NCBI RefSeq assembly: GCF_900107275.1
Contig: NZ_FNPI01000016.1
Coordinates: 1-64,000, forward strand
Source of the DNA: Evansella caseinilytica
GTDB lineage: Bacteria > Bacillota > Bacilli > Bacillales > Salisediminibacteriaceae
Length of the DNA: 64,000 nt
Direction of reading: 5' to 3'
This document shows, piece by piece, positions 18,791-26,768 of this stretch (within the stretch, counting starts at the first letter, position 1; each line of letters starts with the position of its first letter). The position numbers and the translations under genes are program-made. The notes below the pieces were generated by a model. The model did not search any database and was not told where the DNA came from. It saw only the letters and a program-made list of their open reading frames with translations.

Positions 18791-19453
18791 GCATGGATAC
18801 TCGTTGCTTCCGAACTGACAAAAAGTTAGCGTCATTGCCTGTCTAATTTTACCGAGTGTAATCAGCTGATATGATCCTTCCGGAAAAAGGAAAAGACGCC
18901 TTCCATAAAGAATCTCTGCTTCTACAGATACATGTACTGTTCCAAGGTTAGTGGCTATTGGTTAAAGATGGAAGGCATTGACAGATGGTGCTGGATTTTT
19001 GGAAGAATTTTTTCGCCTTTCCAAGACAAGATGTAAAGGTGCTTTGTCATCTTGGGTTAGATGGACAGCGCCTATGATATGTGGAGGTAGAACTATATCG
19101 GTATGGCCCATTCAATCTGCTGTATATTTGTTTTCACGAAGTGACACCTGGTTTTTGTAAACGAATTGTGCGTTGTAAGGTTATCTAGCAGTTACTAAGT
19201 CATTTGGCAACACGATAAAGAAAGGCCAAGCTGGTGTATTCGCTCTTTTTTGTATATGCAGCATAGCATTTACAATTTTGTTTGTAGATCAGTGAAGCAA
19301 AATGAAGATTTTTTATCATAAAGATTTGGCGACCAGCTGATTAAGGGGAAATAACGCTATTCATTTTGTTTGGTCATCCTGCATATACCAATCATTGCGT
19401 ACGAGCTCTGTATAGGAAACTTTGCTCCTGCCAAAAGATCGATTGTCTTCCAC
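18791..19453. other. Intergenic stretch without a supported gene
   Basis: Between the ysmA fragment and the AraC gene I find no convincing gene. A minus-strand frame (GTVHVSVEAEILYGRR...) over about 18800-18960, interrupted by a stop near 18965 and continuing beyond it, has a coding-like look and may be a relic, but I cannot identify it. Confidence 0.4.
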
Positions 19454-20359
19454 CTAAAAACCGCGAAGTTTATTGATATCCTTCTTAGGGGGAAGTCCAA
19501 ACAGCCTGGAGTATTCTCGGCTGAATTGAGATGGACTTTCATAACCAACTTGAAATCCGGCACTTGCTGCATCTTCCATCTCCAAAAGCATGAGCTGCCG
19601 TGCTTTCTGCAACCTTAATTGTTTTTGATATTGTAAAGGGCTTAAGCCTGTGACTTGTTTAAAATAATAATGCAGTGAAGATAAACTCATCCTTGCTTTA
19701 GAAGCTAGCTCTTCAATTCGTAACGGCTGGGCATAGTCTGCTTTGAGTATTTCAATGACTTCAGCAATTCGATGTGTATAACTATCGGCGATCGCTAACT
19801 GCCAGATAATATCTCCGTTTTCATCCTGAAGGAGACGATAAAGAATTTCTCGAATCACGAGCGGCGCAAGAAATTCAATGTCTTTAGGTGAATCTAAAAG
19901 CTGCACTAGCCTTAATACAGCATCTAGTAACATCACATTATCCATCTTGTTCACATAAAGTCCCCGCCTTGGTTTGCCTTTACGATTCGTTTTGAGATCA
20001 CCCGCTTTTAGAAGGTCTATTATTTCCCCAAGTTTAAAATCCAGTCTCAGACATAGATATGGAGAATCAGACGTCGCTTCAATAACCTCACCCGATATGG
20101 GCAAATCCATTGATACGACAAGGTAATGAGAAGCTCCGTATTGATAGCGTTCTTTTCCCAAAGTTACTATTTTTGATCCTTGTGTAACCACGCATAAAGC
20201 AGGTTCGTGAACTTGATGAATAGGAGCTGTTGGCTCTGAAGCGCGAATGAATTTTAATGGAGGGATATCCGTAGAATAAATGCCGTCACTTCTACTTATT
20301 TGCTCTATATATTGCGATAGCATGTTTAGCTTTTCATTGTTATCGTGCGTCATCAGCAT
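19454..20359 (-). CDS. AraC-family transcriptional regulator
   Basis: The 301-residue protein has an N-terminal cupin-like effector domain of the AraC_N type (about 25-180, with HEPALCVVTQGSK) and two C-terminal helix-turn-helix motifs (about 205-295, including LRIEELASKARMSLSSLHYY and GYESPSQFSREYSRLFG). This subfamily commonly sits beside short-chain dehydrogenase genes and controls them. It is divergent from the Atu4866-like and dehydrogenase genes, which are its probable targets. A GGTGAT precedes the start; the second ATG, six bases in, is also possible. Confidence 0.85.
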   Translation of the reverse strand: MLMTHDNNEKLNMLSQYIEQISRSDGIYSTDIPPLKFIRASEPTAPIHQVHEPALCVVTQGSKIVTLGKERYQYGASHYLVVSMDLPISGEVIEATSDSPYLCLRLDFKLGEIIDLLKAGDLKTNRKGKPRRGLYVNKMDNVMLLDAVLRLVQLLDSPKDIEFLAPLVIREILYRLLQDENGDIIWQLAIADSYTHRIAEVIEILKADYAQPLRIEELASKARMSLSSLHYYFKQVTGLSPLQYQKQLRLQKARQLMLLEMEDAASAGFQVGYESPSQFSREYSRLFGLPPKKDINKLRGF

Positions 20360-20611
20360 ATCACCACACTTACAATTAATTTTAGTAGACGGGTTCTATA
20401 TTTCTTTCATTATATAGATGCTCGGAGTATTAGGCAATAATTGCCGACCAATGGTCTACCGTTAAAAACATACACCCCTATATAATAATTAATCAAAAGG
20501 AAGGAGGTTTCTGATTTTTTTTGTTAGGGCTAAAAACAATGAAGGAATCGGTAATCGGATGTAGGATAACTTATCGAATTTTAATTTACTTTAATGAAAA
20601 GGAGCGTGTAG
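20360..20611. promoter_or_regulatory. Divergent control region between the AraC gene and the dehydrogenase cassette
   Basis: A TATAAT box at 20481-20486 faces right. A strong AAGGAAGGAGG at about 20498-20507 is not followed by a start codon in good position. A second site, AAAAGGAG at 20597-20604, serves the ATG at 20612. The AraC protein probably binds here. Confidence 0.4.
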
Positions 20612-20924
20612 ATGGCTAAAAGTGTAATGGTTATTCTTATCTTTACCTTAATGATTGGGAGAGGGGATATGATGTTAAAACTATGAAGCGAACCATCCAT
20701 ATGTCGGCATGTGGATAACGAAGGATGGCTATATTCGTCACGAACTTTTGCCAAATGGACGTTACGATGAGGTGCGGGGAGATCGGAAAAGCGCCTATCA
20801 AGGGAGCTATACCATTACTGGAAATCATATTGATTACAAAGATGATACAGGCTTTACTGCTGATGGTGAATTTGTAAATGGTGTTCTCTATCATGCAGGA
20901 ATGGTATTGTACCGTGAAGAATGA
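20612..20924 (+). pseudogene. Atu4866-like small protein, frameshifted
   Basis: An ATG at 20612, with AAAAGGAG before it, encodes MAKSVMVILIFTLMIGRGD, a signal-like N-terminus, and stops a few codons later. The next frame carries NYEANHPYVGMWITKDGYIR, then LPNGRYDEVRGDRKSAYQG and DDTGFTADGEFVNGVLYHAG. This is the Atu4866 family, small beta-barrel-like proteins often encoded beside AraC and SDR genes. One base is missing or extra near 20675-20685. The domain might still be made from the ATG at 20709. Its role in the family is unknown. Confidence 0.65.
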
Positions 20925-20992
20925 AGCTCAGCTTTAACACATAGGTCGTGATTAATGGTTTGCAAAATCAATCGAAGGTGAAGGAGGAAAAC

Positions 20993-21730
20993 ATGACAAA
21001 TATCATTGGAAAGGTTGTATTAATCACGGGAGCAAGTAGTGGGATAGGTGAAGCTACTGCACGTCATCTTGCCAAAGGTGGTGCACATGTTGTCTTGGGG
21101 GCAAGGCGTGAGGAGAAATTGAAATCGCTTGTCTCTTCCATTGCGGCAGAAGGTGGAACAGCTGAGTATATGAAACTTGATGTAACACAGGAAGTAGAAA
21201 TGCAGCAATTCATCCACCACGCTAAAAGTAAATTTGGAAAAATTGATGTGATCATTAATAATGCCGGTGTGATGCCACTTTCGAAGCTGGAAGCATTAAA
21301 CATCGACGAGTGGAACGAGATGATCGATGTTAATATTCGTGGTGTTCTCCACGGGATTGTAGCGGGACTTCCGATTATGAAGGAACAAGGCTTTGGTCAC
21401 TTTATGAATATATCCTCCATTGGAGGGCATGCGGTTACGCCAACTGCAGCAGTCTACTGTGCGACAAAGTACGCTGTTATAGCAATTTCTGAGGGCTTAC
21501 GTATGGAATCTGAAGGCAGCCTTCGTGTAACTGTTGTTTCGCCTGGCGTAACGGAATCTGAGTTAGCTGACAGCATTACAGATCCTGTAGCCCGACAAGC
21601 GATGGACACATTTAGAAAAATAAGTATCTCACCGGATGCGATTGCACATGCGATCCAATATGCGATGGAACAGCCTTCGGAAGTGGATGTAAATGAAATC
21701 ATTATTCGACCGACAGCCAGCACACTATAA
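20993..21730 (+). CDS. Short-chain dehydrogenase/reductase (classical SDR)
   Basis: Predicted 245-residue NAD(P)-dependent oxidoreductase. The cofactor motif GASSGIG (residues 12-18), the NNAG motif, the catalytic Ser in NISSIGG and the YCATK catalytic pair (YxxxK) are all present. The ATG at 20993 follows AAGGAGG and is preferred to the longer frame from 20948. The substrate cannot be read from the sequence. It shares a direction with the Atu4866-like gene and is probably controlled by the divergent AraC protein. A clear terminator follows. Confidence 0.88.
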   Translation: MTNIIGKVVLITGASSGIGEATARHLAKGGAHVVLGARREEKLKSLVSSIAAEGGTAEYMKLDVTQEVEMQQFIHHAKSKFGKIDVIINNAGVMPLSKLEALNIDEWNEMIDVNIRGVLHGIVAGLPIMKEQGFGHFMNISSIGGHAVTPTAAVYCATKYAVIAISEGLRMESEGSLRVTVVSPGVTESELADSITDPVARQAMDTFRKISISPDAIAHAIQYAMEQPSEVDVNEIIIRPTASTL

Positions 21731-21754
21731 GCGATTTATAATATGAGCGTCAAC

Positions 21755-21797
21755 AAGAGGCACTCACCCGAATGCATTAGGGAGAGTGCCTCTTTCC
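21755..21797 (+). terminator. Terminator of the dehydrogenase cassette
   Basis: AAGAGGCACTC (21755-21765) pairs with GAGTGCCTCTT (21784-21794), followed by T-rich sequence. Confidence 0.85.
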
Positions 21798-21919
21798 CGT
21801 TTTATTTAGCCGAGGATTGCTAACAGGATTTGCTTTGCTCCAAGCGTTTAACATGTGAGACCTGTTTGAAAAATAAAATCTCCTTTCTCTACAGCTTCTG
21901 TCAGTCACCGCTTGCGAAA

Positions 21920-22366
21920 TTATTGATTTAAATACCCGCGGGCACGATCACTCCATGGAACGGACTTGCCGCTGAAGCGGGACACTTGCACAATTCTTCC
22001 TCGTCCGGTCATACATACTTCGCTCTTTCCATTTACGATCATATAATGGAGATCTACAGAAGATGTTCCTACATGAGCTACTTTTACACATACATGCAGG
22101 TTTTCGTCAAAAAACACTTGTTGTCGAAAGTCACATTGTAAATCTGCTGCTACCGGAATCGTCTCTTCCTTTTCGGAAAACCAAGTCGCAGCAATCCCGC
22201 ACTCTTTGAAAAATTCAATTCTGCCAATCTCAAAATATACAAAAGCGTTTGTATTGTTCAAATGTCCAAAAGCATCCGTTTCTGAAAACCGCACTGTCAC
22301 AGAATATTTGTGTTTAAACGCTTGCTTCCAGGCTGTAAAATCTTCAATATAATTCGGGGTATTCAT
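21920..22366 (-). CDS. ysmA: YsmA, 4HBT-fold acyl-CoA thioesterase
   Basis: The 148-residue hot-dog-fold protein contains VRFSETDAFGHLNNTNAFVYFE, the 4-hydroxybenzoyl-CoA thioesterase pattern with the active-site Asp-x-x-Gly-His-Leu-Asn segment. It probably hydrolyses acyl-CoA esters. In B. subtilis ysmA lies between sdhB and gerE, as here. GAGGTGATGAT precedes the ATG. A palindrome that fits the FadR operator lies upstream, so it may be part of the fatty-acid degradation regulon. The end of this gene is duplicated at 18604. Confidence 0.85.
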   Translation of the reverse strand: MNTPNYIEDFTAWKQAFKHKYSVTVRFSETDAFGHLNNTNAFVYFEIGRIEFFKECGIAATWFSEKEETIPVAADLQCDFRQQVFFDENLHVCVKVAHVGTSSVDLHYMIVNGKSEVCMTGRGRIVQVSRFSGKSVPWSDRARGYLNQ

Positions 22367-22473
22367 ATCATCACCTCATTTGATTAGACTATTTTCGTAA
22401 ACTTTGTTGCTATTGGACCTCTTCAAGCTAAAGCCTGGTTTACAGCACAATAACCAAAAGCGACAATCTTTTT

Positions 22474-22512
22474 ATTATAAAGTTATCTTTCATTGAATGA
22501 ACAATCATTCAT
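22474..22512 (-). promoter_or_regulatory. Promoter and FadR-type operator of ysmA
   Basis: TTGAATGAACAATCATTCAT at 22493-22512 fits the B. subtilis FadR consensus (TGAATGA, 4 bp, TCATTCA). It overlaps the -35 region of a minus-strand promoter with TATAAT at 22479-22474. Repression of ysmA by FadR in the absence of long-chain acyl-CoA is inferred. Confidence 0.65.
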
Positions 22513-22592
22513 TTTATCGACAAACGATAATTGGCTCTTCGCTATTTGGTATGAGAATAGAGAAAAAATCATCGAACCATCGTCGATTTGAC

Positions 22593-22685
22593 ATGGAGCC
22601 TCTGCGGGCATGACACACTAGCCAAGCCACCAGTATCATGGGATATTGGCTTTCGCTATTCATGCGATCATGCCCGCCACTCCAT
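22593..22685. repeat. Large imperfect stem-loop element
   Basis: The outer arms ATGGAG and GCGGGCATGA (22593-22613) pair with TCATGCCCGC and CTCCAT (22668-22685). Inside, AGCCAA pairs with TTGGCT. It is too long and branched for a simple terminator and may be a structured RNA or a remnant transposon end. Apart from this, I see nothing supported in 22513-22944. Confidence 0.5.
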
Positions 22686-22944
22686 ATAAAATCTCCAAGT
22701 CTATTCTTCCTTTCCACATGATTTAGCGAGGAAGGCGATAATTATTAATGAAGTATTAAAAATCTCATTCTGTCAAGCAATCTCGCCAACAAGCAATACG
22801 TCGGCCTGACCGTACTCAGACTCGTTTTGAATCCTGTTTGTTTTATTGCGGGCTACGACTAAGGAGCCTGAAAATGTGCTGGGATAAAAGGGGGGCATCC
22901 CAGCTAAGCTGAGAAGAGCCCCCATTGTGAAGAAGAAGTTCAAA

Positions 22945-23218
22945 AAGGCCGGATCGCAGCGGCTGGCGAATCTCAACGCTTGCGTTGTTTCTGCCCGCTC
23001 ACGTACGTTTCCGTGTAAGCGCTCTGCTGCTCCGCCGACTGCCGCGTCTCGACCTTCTTGCCGCTGTAATCTCCTTCTTTTTGTTTTAGTTGCGATGGGT
23101 CGCCTTCACCGCAGTAGGGGAGAAAAAATACGCTTCTCCCATGCTTAAAGAACGCGGTGGCTCCACTCATCGCTTCGTGTGTGTTCAAAAAGATAAAAAG
23201 CGATCTTTTTGAACACAA
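22945..23218 (-). repeat. Dispersed hairpin repeat, copy 2, abutting sdhB
   Basis: A divergent long copy. It opens with AGTTCAAAAAGGCCGGATCG, includes GCTCCACTCATCGCTTCGTG, and ends in TGTTCAAAAAGAT / ATCTTTTTGAACA, which touches the sdhB stop codon. Read on the minus strand, the hairpin immediately follows translation termination and should act as the sdhCAB terminator. Confidence 0.7.
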
Positions 23219-23980
23219 TTATACTTGGTCACTTCCAAAGAAGTTTTTGAATGATTGCAATGTTGTATCACGGTTTAATGCGGCAATGGAAGTGGTTAAT
23301 GGAATTCCTTTTGGACAAGCCTGCACGCAGTTTTGCGAATTACCGCAATTCGTCAGTCCGCCTTCCCCTTCCATGATCGTGTTCAGTCGTTCCGCTTTAT
23401 GCATGGCGCCGGTAGGATGGGCATTAAATAAGCGCACTTGAGAAAGCGGTGCAGGACCGATAAATTCCGACTTGCTGTTTACGTTCGGACAAGCCTGCAA
23501 GCAGACACCGCAAGTCATGCATTTTGAAAGTTCGTAAGCCCACTGTCGCTTTGCTTCCGGCATTCTCGGACCCGGCCCGAGATCATACGTCCCGTCAATC
23601 GGAATCCACGCCTTTACCCGCTTAAGTGAATCGAACATGCGTCTGCGATCTACGACTAAATCCCGCACCACCGGAAAAGTAGCCATCGGTGCCAGGCGAA
23701 TCGGCTGCTCCAGCTGATCGATCAGCGCCGTACAGGATTGTCGTGCTTTGCCGTTAATAATCATCGAACAGGCTCCGCAAACTTCCTCAAGACAGCTGGA
23801 ATCCCATGCTACCGCAGTCGTATCTTTTCCTTCCACATTCACCGGATTTCTCCGGATCTCCATTAAAGCAGAGATGACATTCATGTTCTCGCGGTAAGGT
23901 ATTTCAAACGTTTCTTCATACGGCGCGCTGTTTGTATCCTTTTGACGTTTAATAATCAAGCGAATGGTTTTTTCACTCAT
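23219..23980 (-). CDS. sdhB: Succinate dehydrogenase iron-sulfur subunit
   Basis: The 253-residue subunit carries electrons from FAD to menaquinone in complex II. The [2Fe-2S] cysteines lie in SSCLEEVCGACSM with a later Cys near RQSC, the [4Fe-4S] site in CMTCGVCLQACPN and the [3Fe-4S] site in NCVQACPKGIP. It starts at an ATG overlapping the sdhA stop (ATGA). It is the last gene of the sdhCAB operon on the cytoplasmic face of the membrane. Confidence 0.97.
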   Translation of the reverse strand: MSEKTIRLIIKRQKDTNSAPYEETFEIPYRENMNVISALMEIRRNPVNVEGKDTTAVAWDSSCLEEVCGACSMIINGKARQSCTALIDQLEQPIRLAPMATFPVVRDLVVDRRRMFDSLKRVKAWIPIDGTYDLGPGPRMPEAKRQWAYELSKCMTCGVCLQACPNVNSKSEFIGPAPLSQVRLFNAHPTGAMHKAERLNTIMEGEGGLTNCGNSQNCVQACPKGIPLTTSIAALNRDTTLQSFKNFFGSDQV

Positions 23981-25746
23981 GCCTTTTCACCCGCCTTCTT
24001 TTTGGAAGTGTAATCACGCTTCCTTGGCTTAATTAATGAGATATCCACGTCTTCATATTCAAATTCCGGAGAAAGCTTATCAGGATTAAATTTAGCTTTT
24101 GTTGTTTTTAACCACTCTTCGTCATTTCGCTCAGGAAACTCCGGCTTGTAATGGGCACCGCGGCTTTCATTACGGTTATACGCTCCCAGGGTAATCACTC
24201 TCGCAAGATCCAGCATGCCTTCAAGCTGCCTTACAAACGCGGCGCTCTGATTGCTCCATTTCGACGTATCATCAATACTGATATTTTTAAAGCGCTCCAG
24301 CAATTCTTTAATTTTGTCATCTGTTTCGAGCAGGCGTTTATTTTCCCGCACAACGGTGACATTGTCCGTCATCCATTGACCAAGCTCCTGGTGAAGCTTA
24401 AACGCGTTTTCCGTACCATTCATGGAAAGAATGTCAGTAAACTTCTCCTGATCCTGTTTTACTTGATCATCAAAGATGCTGGAGGATACATCATCGCTTA
24501 CTTTTTCCAGTCCCTGAATGTATTCGATTGCCTTCGGTCCAGCCACCATACCACCGTAGATTGCGGATAACAAGGAGTTTGCTCCTAATCGGTTCGCGCC
24601 ATGCTGTGAATAGTCGCATTCACCGGCAGCAAACAATCCTGGAATGTTCGTCATTTGATCGTAGTCGACCCAAATGCCGCCCATCGAATAATGGACCGCA
24701 GGGAATATTTTCATCGGTACTTTACGCGGATCGTCGCCCATGAATTTCTCATAGATTTCCATAATTCCGCCCAGCTTAATGTCCAGCTCTTTCGGATCTT
24801 TATGGGATAAGTCCAAATAAACCATGTTTTCGCCGTTAATTCCAAGCTTCAAATCAACACAGACGTGGAATATTTCCCTAGTTGCAATGTCGCGCGGAAC
24901 AAGGTTTCCATATGCAGGGTATTTTTCCTCCAGGAAATACCACGGTTTTCCGTCTTTTATCGTCCATACCCGTCCGCCTTCGCCACGGGCCGATTCACTC
25001 ATTAAACGCAGCTTGTCGTCTCCAGGAATGGCAGTCGGGTGAATTTGTATGAATTCGCCGTTTGCGTAGTATGCGCCTTGTTGATAAACTGCCGCCGCAG
25101 CATAGCCTGTATTAATCATCGAGTTGGTTGATTTCCCGAATATAATTCCCGGGCCGCCGGTAGCTAAAATAACTGCATCTCCTTTAAAGGAAACGATTTC
25201 AGAGGTACTTAAGTTCTGAGCTGTTATCCCGCGGCAAACGCCATCTTCGTCCAATACCGCGTGCAGAAATTCCCAACCTTCGTATTTCGTAACAAGTCCC
25301 GCAACTTCATGGCGGCGAACCTGCTCATCTAATGCATAAAGCAATTGCTGTCCGGTTGTTGCTCCGGCGAATGCCGTGCGGTGATGCTGTGTTCCGCCAA
25401 AGCGGCGCAAGGCAAGCAATCCTTCTCCTGTACGGTTGAACATGACTCCCATCCTGTCCATAAGATGAATGATTCCAGGAGCGGCATCACACATCGCCTT
25501 TACCGGGGGCTGGTTAGCCAGGAAGTCTCCTCCGTAGATGGAATCATCGAAATGCTCCCAGGTGGAGTCCCCTTCTCCCATCGTGTTTAACGCGCCGTTG
25601 ATCCCGCCCTGCGCACAGACAGAGTGCGATCTTTTCACAGGTACGACAGAAAACAGTTCAACCGGCACCCCCGCTTCTGCTGCTTTAATTGTCGCCATCA
25701 GTCCGGCCAAGCCTCCGCCGACAACGATAATTTTACCTTTGCTCAT
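23977..25746 (-). CDS. sdhA: Succinate dehydrogenase flavoprotein subunit
   Basis: The 589-residue catalytic subunit oxidises succinate to fumarate with covalent FAD. The dinucleotide motif VVGGGLAGLMATIKAAE is N-terminal. SHSVCAQGGINGA contains the FAD-linking His segment, and HPTAIPG and SARGEGGRVW are active-site segments. The ATG at 25746 follows AAGGAGTG. Ten extra in-frame codons upstream lack a better site. It lies between sdhC and sdhB. Confidence 0.97.
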   Translation of the reverse strand: MSKGKIIVVGGGLAGLMATIKAAEAGVPVELFSVVPVKRSHSVCAQGGINGALNTMGEGDSTWEHFDDSIYGGDFLANQPPVKAMCDAAPGIIHLMDRMGVMFNRTGEGLLALRRFGGTQHHRTAFAGATTGQQLLYALDEQVRRHEVAGLVTKYEGWEFLHAVLDEDGVCRGITAQNLSTSEIVSFKGDAVILATGGPGIIFGKSTNSMINTGYAAAAVYQQGAYYANGEFIQIHPTAIPGDDKLRLMSESARGEGGRVWTIKDGKPWYFLEEKYPAYGNLVPRDIATREIFHVCVDLKLGINGENMVYLDLSHKDPKELDIKLGGIMEIYEKFMGDDPRKVPMKIFPAVHYSMGGIWVDYDQMTNIPGLFAAGECDYSQHGANRLGANSLLSAIYGGMVAGPKAIEYIQGLEKVSDDVSSSIFDDQVKQDQEKFTDILSMNGTENAFKLHQELGQWMTDNVTVVRENKRLLETDDKIKELLERFKNISIDDTSKWSNQSAAFVRQLEGMLDLARVITLGAYNRNESRGAHYKPEFPERNDEEWLKTTKAKFNPDKLSPEFEYEDVDISLIKPRKRDYTSKKKAGEKA

Positions 25747-25768
25747 TCGAAACACTCCTTCTCTTTGG

Positions 25769-26377
25769 CTAGACAAATGCTAAGATTGCTCGTATTCCAA
25801 TAAAAGACATAATCACGAAAATAGCCATAGTTACGTAGGTCGCAATTTGTTGTGAACGCGGAGAAACAGTGATTCCCCATGTGACTGCAAAAGACCATAA
25901 TCCGTTTGCCAAATGGAATGATGCAGCGGCGATGGAAACGATATACAGAACAAGTGCAACCGGATTATCGACAATGTCGGCCATCATATTAAAATTCACT
26001 TCCTGGCCAAGGGCTTTGGCAATCCGTGTGTCCCATACATGCCACGCCACAAAGATAATAACAATCACACCGGTTATCCGCTGCAGGCGGAACATCCAGT
26101 TCCTGAAGTAACCATATGTAGATGTGTTGTTCCTGGCCTGAAAGGCAATGTAAAGACCGTAAATTCCATGAAAAAGTATCGGAATATAGATGAGAACAAA
26201 TTCCAACACCAGCAAAAACGGAAGGTGTTCCATCATTTTGGCTGCCGCGTTGTAAGCCTCAGGCCCTTGAACGGCCTGATAGTTTACCATGAAGTGGACA
26301 AATAAAAAAGCACCCAGGGGGATAACGCCTAACAGAGAATGCAACTTACGATAGAAAAATTCACGATTCGCGGTCAT
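25769..26377 (-). CDS. sdhC: Succinate dehydrogenase cytochrome b558 subunit
   Basis: The 202-residue membrane anchor has five predicted transmembrane helices and His residues that ligate two haems (for example in FYRKLHSLLG, FVHFMVNY, FHGIYGLY and WHVWDTR). It attaches SdhAB to the membrane and reduces menaquinone. Length equals the B. subtilis protein. TAGGAGGAG precedes the ATG. First gene of sdhCAB. Confidence 0.96.
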   Translation of the reverse strand: MTANREFFYRKLHSLLGVIPLGAFLFVHFMVNYQAVQGPEAYNAAAKMMEHLPFLLVLEFVLIYIPILFHGIYGLYIAFQARNNTSTYGYFRNWMFRLQRITGVIVIIFVAWHVWDTRIAKALGQEVNFNMMADIVDNPVALVLYIVSIAAASFHLANGLWSFAVTWGITVSPRSQQIATYVTMAIFVIMSFIGIRAILAFV

Positions 26378-26503
26378 CAATTTCTCCTCCTAAAAAATGA
26401 TTTCAGCAACGGGAACTACTTGGATTTTGTCGTTTCTTCCACACAAACCTCCTTGTCTAAAATTCTATTGGTATAAAAATCCGCCGTTAATTAATGGAAT
26501 TTT

Positions 26504-26532
26504 TTGTCACAAGTGTGGAGATTTTGTGACAA
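26504..26532. promoter_or_regulatory. Inverted repeat at the sdhC transcription start
   Basis: Perfect 9-bp arms TTGTCACAA (26504-26512) and TTGTGACAA (26524-26532) are separated by 11 bp. They lie immediately downstream of the -10 box, over the expected start point. The orientation does not fit Rex or Fnr sites. It looks like an operator for an unnamed repressor. Confidence 0.5.
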
Positions 26533-26536
26533 TTTC

Positions 26537-26565
26537 ATTTTACTCCTCTGACTTTGTCAGGTCAA
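26537..26565 (-). promoter_or_regulatory. Sigma A promoter of sdhCAB
   Basis: On the minus strand TTGACC (26565-26560) and TAAAAT (26542-26537) are 17 bp apart, about 160 bp before sdhC. A long leader remains, which allows post-transcriptional control. Confidence 0.65.
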
Positions 26566-26644
26566 GAAAGCGGATTCACCCTTTATTTTAACAGAAAAGT
26601 GTTCATGACGGCACAATCTTTTAAATTTTCAGATTAAAAATCGC

Positions 26645-26705
26645 AAAAAAAAGCAATTAAACAGGATGTAAGTAAGCAATATCACTGTTTCCTACTTTAC
26701 ATCCT
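26645..26705. terminator. Terminator after ktrD
   Basis: AGGATGTAAGTAAG (26663-26676) pairs imperfectly with CTACTTTACATCCT (26692-26705). An A8 run at 26645-26652 gives a T run on the minus strand. Confidence 0.65.
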
Positions 26706-26768
26706 ATTTTATCACTCTGGAATTAGAAGTCAAATCCAGAAAAAGTTATTTTCCTAAAATATTTTTTC

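Noticed and set aside
22773-22976. Minus-strand frame ending QADVLLVGEIA
   Set aside because: It looks coding in part but has no ribosome site, no recognisable family, and crosses the edge of a repeat.
26504-26532. Rex or Fnr binding site before sdhC
   Set aside because: Those sites read TTGTGA...TCACAA or TGTGA...TCACA; here the half-sites are in the reverse order.
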